DNA of 64,000 nucleotides, taken from NCBI GenBank assembly GCA_037893245.1, contig JBAIAA010000531.1:1674001-1738000 (forward strand), given 5' to 3'. The notes under the pieces were generated by a model. That model made no database searches, was not told the DNA's origin, and saw only the letters and a program-made list of their open reading frames with translations. Position numbers and translations under genes: made by a program. The stretch comes from Crossaster papposus (lineage: Eukaryota; Echinodermata; Asteroidea; Velatida; Solasteridae). Numbering within the stretch: the stretch's first letter is position 1; each line of letters starts with the position of its first letter. Positions 9,755-18,242 of the stretch are shown here, in pieces.

Positions 9755-10529
9755 TTGACATCGGAACAACCTCTTCGGATGAAACCTTATCCACTACCAC
9801 ACGCTCTTCGAGACACTGTGAAGACTGGAATTCAGGATATGCTTAATATGAACATTATCGAGCAATCAGATTCACCATACTCTAGTCCAGTAGTGCTGGT
9901 CTCCAAGAAAGACGGCAATGCCAGATTTTTCATAGATTTTAGGCGTTTAAACAAGATAACCCGGTTTGACGCTGAGCCTATACTCGGAAGAGATTTTCGT
10001 CAAACTAGCCAAAGACAACTTCTTCACAAAGATTGACCTAACCAAGGGTTATTGGCAAATTCCAGTAAAGCGAGAAGATCGACCGAAGACAGCCTTCACA
10101 ACACCCGATGGCCTTTATCAATTCCGTATGATGCCGTTTGGTCTCGTTAACGCCCCGGCAACTTTTAGTAGATTGATGAGATCATTGCTGCATTACATTG
10201 AGCACGTTGACAATTATATCGACGACATACTTATTCATACACCAAGCTTCGAAGAACATCTTCAAATTCTTAACAAAGTTCTCAAGCGGTTGCGAGAAGC
10301 AAAACTAACAGCACGACCAAGCAAGTGTATGGTTTGTTTCGAGAAGTTGGAGTTCCTTGGGCATATTGTAGGAAAAGGAGAGTTGGCCCCACATCAAGAC
10401 AAACTTGAGAAGATCAAGAATGCAAAAACACCTCAATCCAAGAAAGAGCTTAGAGCATTCTTGGGTTCAGCTGGTTACTATAGAAAGTTCATCGCAAATT
10501 TTGCTGCTATGGCATGTCCTCTTACTTGA
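9755..10529 (+). pseudogene. Gypsy reverse transcriptase, one frameshift, 3' truncated
   Basis: The first frame (9755-10036) gives IIEQSDSPYSSPVVLVSKKD and ARFFIDFRRLNKIT; after a shift near 10005 the second (9966-10529) gives FFTKIDLTKGYWQIPV, YQFRMMPFGLVNAPATFSRL, the catalytic box NYIDDILIHT, LEFLGHIVGKG and LRAFLGSAGYYRKFI. RT fingers, palm and thumb are all present and the YIDD box is intact. No RNase H follows; the coding match stops at 10529 where the next triplet block is a tandem repeat. This is one of the best preserved RT palms in the window. Confidence 0.85.
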
Positions 10530-10855
10530 TTTCGAGCGCACGAAATGATATCGAGCGCACGAAATAAAGTATTTCGAGCGCACGAAATGATTTCGAGCTC
10601 ACGAAAAGATTTCGAGCCCACGAAATGATTTCGAGCGCACGAAATCATTTCGAGCGCACGAAAAAAGGTATTTCGAGCGCACGAAATGATTTCGAGCTCA
10701 CGAAAAGATTTTTTTTGAGCGCACGAAAAGATTTTTTTCGAGCGCACAAAATCATTTCGTGGGCACGAAATGATTTCGAGCTCACGAAATAAGTTATTTC
10801 GAGTGCACGAAATGAATTCGTGGGCACGAAATGATTTCGAGCGCACGAAATAAAA
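10527..10855. repeat. Tandem array of ~20-bp palindromic units
   Basis: About 16 imperfect units of the form TTTCGAGCGCACGAAATGAT are arrayed. Each unit has TTTCG and CGAAA arms around a six-base centre, and variants with TTTCGTGGGCACGAAA invert the centre. Spacing varies with poly-T or poly-A expansions. It starts exactly where the gypsy RT match ends. I assign no function. Confidence 0.85.
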
Positions 10856-10984
10856 AAATCAAATTATTATGTCACAGTGATTTTTATTCGTCATATGTCC
10901 ATTTAGGGGCTCCGTAGGACATGTCAACCATTTACATGTATATGTCCTTGCACACAACACCATTTCACCTAAAATTCATAATAT
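10856..10984. other. AT-rich spacer left of the nested LTR elements
   Basis: There is no coding match. It ends in ATAT (10981-10984), the left copy of the target duplication of the 285-bp-LTR element, repeated at 23402-23405. Confidence 0.5.
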
Positions 10985-11138
10985 TGTAACGTTTGTGCCG
11001 GTTGGCCGATAGAGGGCACTAGAGCGATTCCATGGTGAAATCGCATGGTGCTCCCTGACGGTATGCCCGGGCAACCCGTTCTTGTAAGCGCATACGCCGA
11101 ACCGGCTCTGACCGGTTCCAGTGCCGCGTGATAGCGGT
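10985..11138 (+). repeat. Left LTR of the outer element, part 1
   Basis: This matches 23117-23270 of the right LTR with a few substitutions (for example CGCATGG against CGCCTGG). The match breaks after GATAGCGG, where the CsRn1-like element begins with a 4-bp duplication gcgg (11135-11138), gcag at the right side. Confidence 0.9.
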
Positions 11139-11720
11139 GAAGTGAAGTTATTATTATATATAACATACCTTGATCAGGTCCTTTACGAATATCCAGGCGT
11201 AGAGCATCGACTTCAGTACATGTAATGTGTTTGGCAAGTTATGGGTGGCTGTGTGCTACTGCCAACACCACTTGCCATTACACATGTTTAAATGTATATA
11301 TTTAACCCTACGTATTACACTTTCTAAATATACCGATGTATGTACAAATAATTATCCTACAGACTACAAGCTACATAAACCTAAAGACTTAATAAATAAA
11401 GTAAGGTGCATAAATAAGACTACAGTATATGTAAAGAGTGTGAGTGCTGCATGTACATGATGTGGCCCTCTCTACTCTCACAGCCAGAATGACCATGGTA
11501 AATTAAGGCCTAGCCTACTACATGTAATACTATGGTGTGTACTGATGCACACTAATAACAATAGGTATTGTGATTATTCTAAATAAACTATATACAAAGA
11601 ATGTGCATGCAGTACTAAGCTAGGGTAAATCCATTTACTGTAGTGGGTGTGCAGGTAAACAACTTTAGATTAAACCACTTCAAAACATGGGGTGCATACA
11701 ACATAGGATTGGTCACTACA
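11139..11720 (-). repeat. 3' LTR of the CsRn1-like element (intact copy)
   Basis: A 582-bp repeat, plus-strand ends TGAAGTGAAG and GGTCACTACA. The same sequence recurs at 16607-16748 plus 20974-21420. Because this copy lacks the 4.2-kb TIR insertion, it shows the empty target (CACCACTTGCCATTAC near 11270). It should hold promoter and polyadenylation signals, but I could not place them with confidence. Confidence 0.92.
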
Positions 11721-11784
11721 TCTAGCTTCCCTCTAGATTTGAAGTGTAAACGAGGAAATCGACAATAATATATAATATACTAGT

Positions 11785-12132
11785 TCAGCGTGGAAATATA
11801 AAGTTCATGTCGCTGGACGATATTCCATGCATGTATCTACTAGGCCAGTGTACATGTCTACCTGAACGAGTAACTCTTACTGGCATTTTTACTTCTGCAC
11901 TTTCCTTTACTTCTGGAACACTATGTACACTTGTATCACGATCTGTGATAATATCCTCATCTAAATAAGCAACCTTAAGTCTGTCAATACTGACTTGGTC
12001 TTTCTTGCCTTTTACTTCAAGCGTGAAAAACTTATCACTCCTAACTAAAACTTTGTATGGACCTTTATATGGTGCTTGTAATGGTTTACGAACAGAGTCC
12101 ACACGCACCCAGACATATTGACAATCTTTCAA
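11785..12132 (-). pseudogene. Integrase C-terminal domain with GPY/F motif
   Basis: YKGPYKVLVRSDKFFTLEVK is the GPY/F module found at the end of Ty3/gypsy integrases, followed by a Lys/Arg-rich tail. The frame is separated from the main pol ORF by a short frameshift at about 12133-12137, so the polyprotein is broken here. The module aids DNA binding and target choice. It ends 65 bp before the 3' LTR. Confidence 0.85.
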
Positions 12133-12136
12133 GTTT

Positions 12137-14431
12137 TTATCTACTTGAATATTTTTTTGTACTTGGTCTGGTCAAAGCTGGCCGCAAAGATGCCATATGT
12201 TGTTTCAAACGATTGACATAATTGGATGAATCTGCTGGTATTATTGTATCATTAGATGATTCAATAAGCTCACAAGGAAGGGTAAGAGTAGTGCCAAAAA
12301 CCATCTCGGCCACTGAACACTTTAGGTCGCTTTTAAATGCTGTGCGAATACCTAAAAGTATAAGTGGAAGTGCTTCTACCCAGTGACAAGAATGTGATTG
12401 AGCTTTTAGGGAAGATTTAAGCTGTCGATGAAAGCGTTCTACTAATCCGTTAGCAATCGGATGATAAGCTGTGGTACGGATACGCTTTGATCCTAAAGTA
12501 TGGCTTAACTCCCTAAAGAGTGCAGATTCAAATTGGGTACCTCGGTCTGTTGTAATGATACTTGGTACACCATACATTGCTATCCATCGTTCTACTAAAG
12601 CCTTTGCAACAGTCTCAGCCGTTATGTCCTTGATAGGAATAGCTTCAGGCCACCTTGAAAATCTGTCTATAATGGTGAGGATATAACTGTAACCATTTGA
12701 TTGAGGTATAGGTCCAACTATATCTACATGGATGTGTTCAAATCGTGCTTCAGGTAAGGTAAAAGTACCAGCCGGTGCCTTAACATGGCGATGTACCTTC
12801 GCTTGTTGGCACTTCAAACAATATCTAGTCCATTTCCGAACATCTCTATTCATACTTGGCCACACAAATCTTTGGGTAACCAATCGTTGTGTTGCCCTTA
12901 TGCCTGGATGTGACAATGAATGTAGAGAATTAAAGACTGTACGTCTCAACTTCAAAGGTACATATGGTCTAACAACACCTGTTGAAATGTCACAGATAAT
13001 TGTACCATTAGACATAGACAATGGCACTTCTTTGAACTGTAAAGATGATGAACTTGGTAACTTGTTCAGTTCCTCATCATCCTTTTGCAAGGAAGCCATT
13101 TCTTCGAAATCAACGTTTTTGTCATCATCTATAACATTTACGTATGAACGAGACAAGGCATCAGCCACGACATTGTCTTTTCCTTTTACATAACGAATGT
13201 CAGTTGTGAATTGTGAAACATAATCCAAATGTCTATTTTCTCTTGGCGGGTAACGATCTGGATTGGCTGCAAAGGAGTAGGTAAGTGGCTTATGATCAGT
13301 AAATACACAAAATGATCTTCCTTCCAAGATATGTGAGAAATGTCTAATGCTGAGGTAAACTGCCAACAATTCTCTACCAAATGTGCTGTACCTGGTTTCG
13401 GCCTTTTGTAATCTTTTAGAAAAGAATGCAATAGGTTGCCAATAACCATCTACTAATTGTTGAAGTGCACCTCCAACAGCACTATCCGAGGCATCAGCCA
13501 TAATACAAAGAGGAACTGATATATTCAAGTGTGTGAGCATGGTTGCCTGAGCTAAAGCACTCTTGGCTTCTGTAAATGACTGCAATGCTCGATCGGACAA
13601 TTGAATAGATTTGTTCTTGCTCTTTCCGGCTAAAAGGTCTGTGAGTGGTTGTAATGTCTCTGCAGCACGGGGTATAAATCTACGATAAAAGTTAAGCAAG
13701 CCCAAGAATTCTCTCACCTTACGTAAGGAGTTTGGAGGCGGAAATTCTTGGATGGCTTCTACTTTATCCAAAAGTGGTCTAATCCCAGTTGCATCTACTC
13801 TATGGCCTAGGAAATCCAGTGATGGTACGCCAGAAATACTTTTGCTCGGGTGAATAACTACACCATATTCACTAAGTCCTTCAAAAAGCAACTTCAGATG
13901 ATGATAATGCTCTTCAGGTGAAATACTAGCAATAAGAACACCATCTATATATGCATAGGCAAATGGTAGGCCACGAAGGACTTGATCCATAAAACGTTGG
14001 AAAGTCTGGGCTGCATTTCTTAGACCAAAAGGCATTCTTACGAACTCAAACAAACCAAATGGAGTAGTGATTGCCGTCTTTGGAACATCATTAGGATCGA
14101 CAGGTATCTGATGATATGCCCTTACCCAATCAATTTTTGAAAATATGGTTTTACCATTTAGAGATGAAGTGCAATCATGAATATGTGGAATAGGATACCT
14201 ATCTGGTAATGTCACGTTATTTAGTGCTCTGTAATCACCACAAGGACGCCAATCACCACTCTTCTTTGGAACCATATACAGTGGGGATGACCAATTACTT
14301 TTAGATGGTTTGATAATACCTAATTGCAACATGTGATTGAATTCATCTTTGGCAATACGGAAACGATCTGGAGCTAATCTACGAGGTCGTACAGTCACTG
14401 GTGGTCCCTTAGTTAATATATGATGTGTCAC
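12137..14431 (-). pseudogene. Gypsy pol: RT, RNase H and integrase (catalytic Asp lost)
   Basis: The single 764-residue frame opens with [37 protein letters not shown] and [18 protein letters not shown], then the catalytic box reads [10 protein letters not shown], with Gly (codon at 13940-13942) where YIDD/YVDD needs the second Asp. RNase H follows ([34 protein letters not shown]), then integrase H2C2 (HSLSHPGI and CLKCQQAK) and the DDE core ([37 protein letters not shown]). The listed start is within pol; real translation runs on from protease. The D-to-G change should abolish polymerase activity although the frame is otherwise long and open. Confidence 0.92.
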
Positions 14432-14439
14432 GTTATGTT

Positions 14440-14850
14440 TTATTTCTGTTTCCTTATAACTATAGGTCTTGTTATATCAGGATATTGATGCAGTAATCTT
14501 TTATACTGTGTGTCTGCACAAATACTAAATGTTGGACTTACTGTGGGATCAGTAGATCCATCACCTTGAATGCTAAGACTGGTATGCATATCAACAAGTC
14601 TACGGTGTTTCACGTCAACAACTAGCGAAAAATGGGCCAACAAATCTGCCCCTAGAATCGGATATGATACATCGGCTACAATAAATACCCATCTGTATGT
14701 TCGACGTAATCCAATATTTAATGTCAAAGACTTCTCTCCATAAGTTAAAATGGGTGTCTTATTGGCAGCGTGTAACTTAAAAGGACCCACGTTAGACTTC
14801 TCTCTCGAGGATGCTGGATAAACACTTACATCAGCCCCTGTATCGACCAA
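14440..14850 (-). pseudogene. Retroviral-type aspartic protease
   Basis: VDTGADVSVYPA is the active-site DTG loop, and YPILGADLLAHF the conserved ILG-D segment near the C-terminus. The domain is about 100 residues, followed by a linker to RT; a frameshift lies near 14435 before the RT frame. It would cut Gag-Pol during particle maturation. It sits between the Gag zinc finger and RT, the normal gypsy order. Confidence 0.85.
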
Positions 14851-14859
14851 AAATCTAGT

Positions 14860-15134
14860 ACCTGTAGTGCGGTCAGCCAGTCAAACGCGTCTCCATTAGT
14901 TGCTGGCGTTCTATTACTGAATAACTGCAAGGTGATACACACTTTATTTGCACGATCTCCAAAACGCCAATGATACCAACATTCGCCACCAGCGTGTGCA
15001 CGTGGTGTAAATTTTGAATCACTTGAAGGTGATCGTGATCGAGACCTACGTCCAAAATTACTTCTATCTCTACTTCTATTTCGATCTGTACAACTACTCT
15101 GTTGCACTTGTTTACTGAGAGCACCGACCTGCAT
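14860..15134 (-). pseudogene. Gag nucleocapsid region with CHCC finger (frameshifted)
   Basis: An Arg/Ser-rich stretch (NRSRDRSNFGRRSRSRS) precedes CWYHWRFGDRANK; after a shift the second frame supplies CVSPC. Read together they give C-x2-H-x9-C-x3-C, the CHCC finger of CsRn1-clade Gag proteins in place of the usual CCHC knuckle. Nucleocapsid binds and packages genomic RNA. The shift falls inside the finger and is most likely a decay mutation, although programmed frameshifting near a gag-pol border cannot be excluded. Confidence 0.75.
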
Positions 15135-15135
15135 A

Positions 15136-15738
15136 CTAAGTTAATTCCTCTGTTTCTGATTGTGATGGAGACACAGTAGCAACTGTAGGAGGACTAATAT
15201 GAGTTGAGATGGGAGTCACTTCTAAAATCTTGTCAGCTATAACACTTAACTGCTCAATATCAACACTATCGCTAGTGGATGCTAGTATTAATTGTGCATT
15301 TGTGGGTAATCGTTGCAGGAAGAGCTGTTTAAGTATACTGTCTTCAAGAACATGCTCGCCTAATAACTGTCGCATTCTTCTTAACAACTGTGAGGGTTTA
15401 CGATCCCCTAATTCTTCTGATATAAGTAACTGGTGTAAACGTTTTTGTTCAGATGCTGAAGTGCGACGAATTAGTTCCGACTTGAGTTTATCATATGGGT
15501 TTGCATGTGGCGGATGTAACAGTAAGTCTCTGACTTCTTGTGCAATTTCTGGTTGTAAAGATGACATCACATATGCAAATTGAGTATTCTGACTAGTGAT
15601 TCCTCTAGTAAGAAACTGGGCTTCAACTTGTGCGAACCAAATTGTGGGGTCATTTGGCCAAAAAGGAGGCAATTTCAGACTAATTGCTGCTAATGAAGAA
15701 TAAACTTCAGGCTTTTCTTCAGCCATATTACTAGACAC
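15136..15738 (-). CDS. Gag capsid-like protein
   Basis: The motif LKLPPFWPNDPTIWFAQVEA at the N-terminus and the later YDKLKSELIRR and LGDRKPSQLLRRMRQL segments are typical of Ty3/gypsy Gag capsid. It would form the virus-like particle. The listed 15738 start is a GTG; the Met at 15726 (MAEEKPEVY) is the better start. The frame ends in a stop just before the Arg/Ser-rich nucleocapsid frame, so capsid and nucleocapsid are now separate. The SGNH ORF ends 42 bp upstream in the same frame, but stops lie between (15775-15777, 15748-15750), so simple readthrough is unlikely. Confidence 0.9.
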   Translation of the reverse strand: MSSNMAEEKPEVYSSLAAISLKLPPFWPNDPTIWFAQVEAQFLTRGITSQNTQFAYVMSSLQPEIAQEVRDLLLHPPHANPYDKLKSELIRRTSASEQKRLHQLLISEELGDRKPSQLLRRMRQLLGEHVLEDSILKQLFLQRLPTNAQLILASTSDSVDIEQLSVIADKILEVTPISTHISPPTVATVSPSQSETEELT

Positions 15739-15780
15739 AATTGGTAATCAAAGTGTGTATAAATTCAACAAATACTAAGA

Positions 15781-16515
15781 TCACTCTAACGGTTTACAAA
15801 TGGCCTGTCTGTCCAACTCGAAGGCTTTGACAATTTCCAAATGCCAACGTCTCTTTATAGTGGAAATAGCATGGAGTCCATCGTACAAAACTGAAAAGTC
15901 ATTTCGAATGCACTTTTGAAATTTACCGGAACGACTTCGGCGCTTAGAGGGTTTTCGTACGGAAGTATGCCATGATACTGTACGAGCAACTACTTGATGT
16001 TGAGGTTCATCATTATGAGACTTAATGTAGGAATTTACATTATCAACAATGTCATTAAGTTCACATTGATACTGACGCAAGACATCATCTTTCAAAATTG
16101 GTGTTTCCAGATGTTTACTTTTCTTAAACTTTGCAAAAGATGCCGGTGGTATTGTCACAAAACTAAGAATTGCATCAGACCTGACTTCTAAAACGGCAGC
16201 TTTAAAATCTTCCAACCGTAAAATCAAGTCTCCAGAATTAACATCAGAACGTTCAAGCACTCGCTCTGACAGTGACCTTGAATGAAATATGGTTACATCA
16301 TTAATACCAGCCGCTAATCTTACAATAATTCTATCACTTTCATGATAGTGACGCAATCTAGCCAAAGTAGGAGGAATTAAATCACAAATCGTAGCACCTC
16401 GCTTAATAACATAATTAACCACAACTTGACTATCCACTGGAATCGGGTAGCAATCAAAAGAATAACCTCTTGAATCAACGACAAATAAGAATTTCGTAGT
16501 CTCACTTTGACTCAT
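15781..16515 (-). CDS. SGNH/GDSL-hydrolase-like accessory ORF upstream of gag
   Basis: An intact 244-residue ORF starts at an ATG at 16515, 72 bp after the PBS. The pattern fits the SGNH fold: block I FVVDSRGYSF with D14-S15 (candidate nucleophile Ser15), block III AAGINDVT (G70-N72-D73), and block V YDGLHA (D212 and H215, candidate acid-base pair), followed by a Trp as often seen after block V. A basic KPSKRRSRSGK segment precedes block V. Family knowledge: SGNH esterases act on ester bonds, and such domains occur in ORF1 of CR1-type LINEs and in some Ngaro elements. Here the ORF occupies a Ty3/gypsy leader. It is intact while pol is broken. The activity is inferred; no signal peptide or membrane segment is seen. 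Confidence 0.65.
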   Translation of the reverse strand: MSQSETTKFLFVVDSRGYSFDCYPIPVDSQVVVNYVIKRGATICDLIPPTLARLRHYHESDRIIVRLAAGINDVTIFHSRSLSERVLERSDVNSGDLILRLEDFKAAVLEVRSDAILSFVTIPPASFAKFKKSKHLETPILKDDVLRQYQCELNDIVDNVNSYIKSHNDEPQHQVVARTVSWHTSVRKPSKRRSRSGKFQKCIRNDFSVLYDGLHAISTIKRRWHLEIVKAFELDRQAICKPLE

Positions 16516-16586
16516 GAAGAAAAAGAAACCTAACTAACACGGCTGTATCTAATGTTCAATAATAACTACACAAAAACAAAAACTGT

Positions 16587-16605
16587 AATCACGTCGAGGT
16601 CACCA
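16587..16605 (-). other. Primer-binding site, tRNA-Trp type
   Basis: The plus strand reads AATCACGTCGAGGTCACCA, ending one base from the LTR edge (16607). As recalled, the 3' end of eukaryotic tRNA-Trp (with CCA) differs from this at about one position. On the sense strand the site begins TGGTGACC. tRNA-Trp priming is characteristic of the CsRn1 clade. Confidence 0.75.
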
Positions 16606-16606
16606 A

Positions 16607-16748
16607 TGAAGTGAAGTTATTATTATATATAACATACCTTGATCCGGTCCTTTACGAATATCCAGGCGTAGAGCATCGACTTCAGTAGCCTACATGTAAT
16701 GTGTTTGGCAAGTTATGGGTGGCTGTGTGCTACTGCCAACACCACTTG
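16607..16748 (-). repeat. 5' LTR of the CsRn1-like element, U5-side part
   Basis: This matches the first 137 bp of the left LTR apart from a few changes, including a 5-bp insertion (AGTAGCCTACATG against AGTACATG). It is cut after CACCACTTG by the long-TIR transposon; TTG (16746-16748) is the target duplication. Confidence 0.9.
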
Positions 16749-17224
16749 TAGACCGGCAGCCCGCGGACATTTGGTTAGATGAACTAGGTACCAATATCTG
16801 ACTATGGGAGTGTGTAGGGGGTCACCTGAGATGAATGAAAATGAGAGTCTGCCGGGTACCACCAGCTGCATGCACCCCTGGGGGACCCCCAAAGTGGTCA
16901 AAAACTGGGTACTAAATAGTTGAGCGAGGTACCACTAACAAATGATGCCAAGTGAACAAGTTGAGTTCATAGAGTACAAAATGGGTTACGACAGACGAAA
17001 AGACCGCTGCATTACGCGTACCAGACACCCCAAACCTGGACCCTCTACGTCATTTTCTGTGGCTATTTTTAGAAAAAAGGGGGCAAAAAGTAAAAACCGC
17101 TATATATTCACGCAAACAATTAACACCAGTTACTGTTTTTTAGTCCCTAATGGTGAGTTGAATCTGTGAAAATATCCACAATGTTTTCAAATTATAATTA
17201 ATTATGTTTTATGTATATAATATC

Positions 17225-17790
17225 ACTTTAAAATTAACAAGCCACGCCCCTTTTAGAGGTTCCCCTGATTCTAAGTAGTACGCATTTTCCAGCGACTATC
17301 AGTGCATGTGTTTGGGTGCAAACCAGTTTGAACTTGTAGACCAATGCCTTGCAAACATTTGACATCATTTTAACGATAAATTAGTTGTGGGCGTGGTTTT
17401 TAAATTAACAAACCACGCCTTTTTAGGGGTTTCCCTGATTCTAACCAATACGCATTTTTCACTGCGATTGTTGTATGTGGTTTGTGTGCAAACCAGGTTG
17501 AAATTGTAGATCAATGCCTTGCAAACATTTGACATCATTTTAACGATAAATTTGTTGTGGGCGTGGTTTTTAAATTAACAAACAATTTTCAAAGCAATTA
17601 TTGTTGCATGTGTTTTGGGTGCAAACCAGTAGACCAATGCCTTGCAAACCATTTTTGGAAACATTGGACACCATTTTTCTGAGAAATTAGTTGTGGGCGT
17701 GGCTTTTAAATTAGCAAACTGTGCCTATTTAGGTACATTTCCCTGATTTTAAGCAGTATACGCATTTTGGAAATGGGCGTAAACCTGCGT
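17225..17790. repeat. Left-arm subrepeats (~175 bp, 3-4 copies)
   Basis: Units run from CCACGCC through CCTGATTCTAA, GCAAACCAGT and TTGCAAACATTTGACATC to GTGGGCGTGG. The CCACGCC and GGGCGTGG ends make each junction a short palindrome. Copies begin near 17240, 17403, 17576 (deleted) and 17705. The last is most diverged. Confidence 0.8.
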
Positions 17791-18058
17791 CTACAGTAAA
17801 ACACCTTTTATATAACACGGTCCTTTGGGACTTTACAAATACCTTGTTATAACAGGTACTCTATAACCTTGTTGAGTAAAAGCCACCATCTTCAATTTAC
17901 CACCCAACGCCTTTAAAAGTATGATGTCGGCATAAATATTAAGAAAAGCGTATGGGTCAGAGGATTCCGCTTACTGAGACTTTCGATATGAATCATGCAA
18001 CATTTTAACTGAATGGAATGGACTGGAAGCTCTTTTTAATCGCAATGCATTCATATTA

Positions 18059-18242
18059 GGGGAGTCAGGCTGGCGTAGCGGTTCTTTTCACGCCTTCCAC
18101 CACTATGACCCGGGTTCGAACCCCGCCTGGGCCAATATGTGGATTAGGTTTCCAGTCACTGCCTTCCCCCCCCCCCCCCCCCCCCACACTGTTTCCAGTC
18201 CCTCCCTATTCTTCTGGGGTTTTCCTTCGACCTCTAAAACTG
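18059..18242 (+). mobile_element. tRNA-derived SINE head and body
   Basis: An RNA polymerase III promoter is visible: box A TGGCGTAGCGG (18071-18081) and box B GGTTCGAACCC (18113-18123), at tRNA-like spacing, in a sequence whose 3' half GCCTGGGCC could pair back as an acceptor stem. The non-tRNA body follows, with a poly-C tract (about 18168-18185). The body is interrupted after AAAACTG by a CACTG-ended element and probably resumes at 19578, running to an A-rich tail near 19690. It is transcribed by Pol III in principle and mobilised by a LINE. Confidence 0.65.

Larger units (their letters stand above)
8060..10529 (+). mobile_element. Gmr1-like Ty3/gypsy fragment with order PR-IN-RT
   Basis: Three plus-strand pieces follow one another: zinc knuckle plus protease (8060-8735), integrase (8710-9420) and reverse transcriptase (9755-10529). 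In ordinary Ty3/gypsy elements integrase lies after RT/RNase H; here it lies before RT, the order described for Gmr1-type elements. The integrase-RT linker is partly kept (GLIDCAAAAV near 9417), which argues against chance rearrangement. Part of the PR-IN junction is deleted, and the element ends abruptly after the RT thumb-connection region where a tandem repeat begins. No LTRs were seen. Confidence 0.7.

Noticed and set aside
10478-10846. Minus-strand ORFs rich in SFRALEIISCARN repeats
   Set aside because: Translation of the ~20-bp palindromic tandem array.
10523-10860. CRISPR-like array
   Set aside because: Units are contiguous with no unique spacers, and the context is eukaryotic transposon DNA.
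12471-13193. Plus-strand ORFs inside the gypsy pol region (71 and 153 residues)
   Set aside because: Antisense shadows of the minus-strand pol gene.
15739-16515. Stop-codon readthrough joining the SGNH ORF to gag
   Set aside because: The two share a frame, but three stops (15781, 15775 and 15748) lie between them.
16713-16901. Pair of matching ORFs at 16713-16901 (-) and 20818-20970 (+)
   Set aside because: They are the same TIR sequence read in opposite orientations; not a gene family.
18059-18142. Functional tRNA gene
   Set aside because: Box A and B are present but the cloverleaf is poor and a long non-tRNA body follows, so a SINE is the better call.
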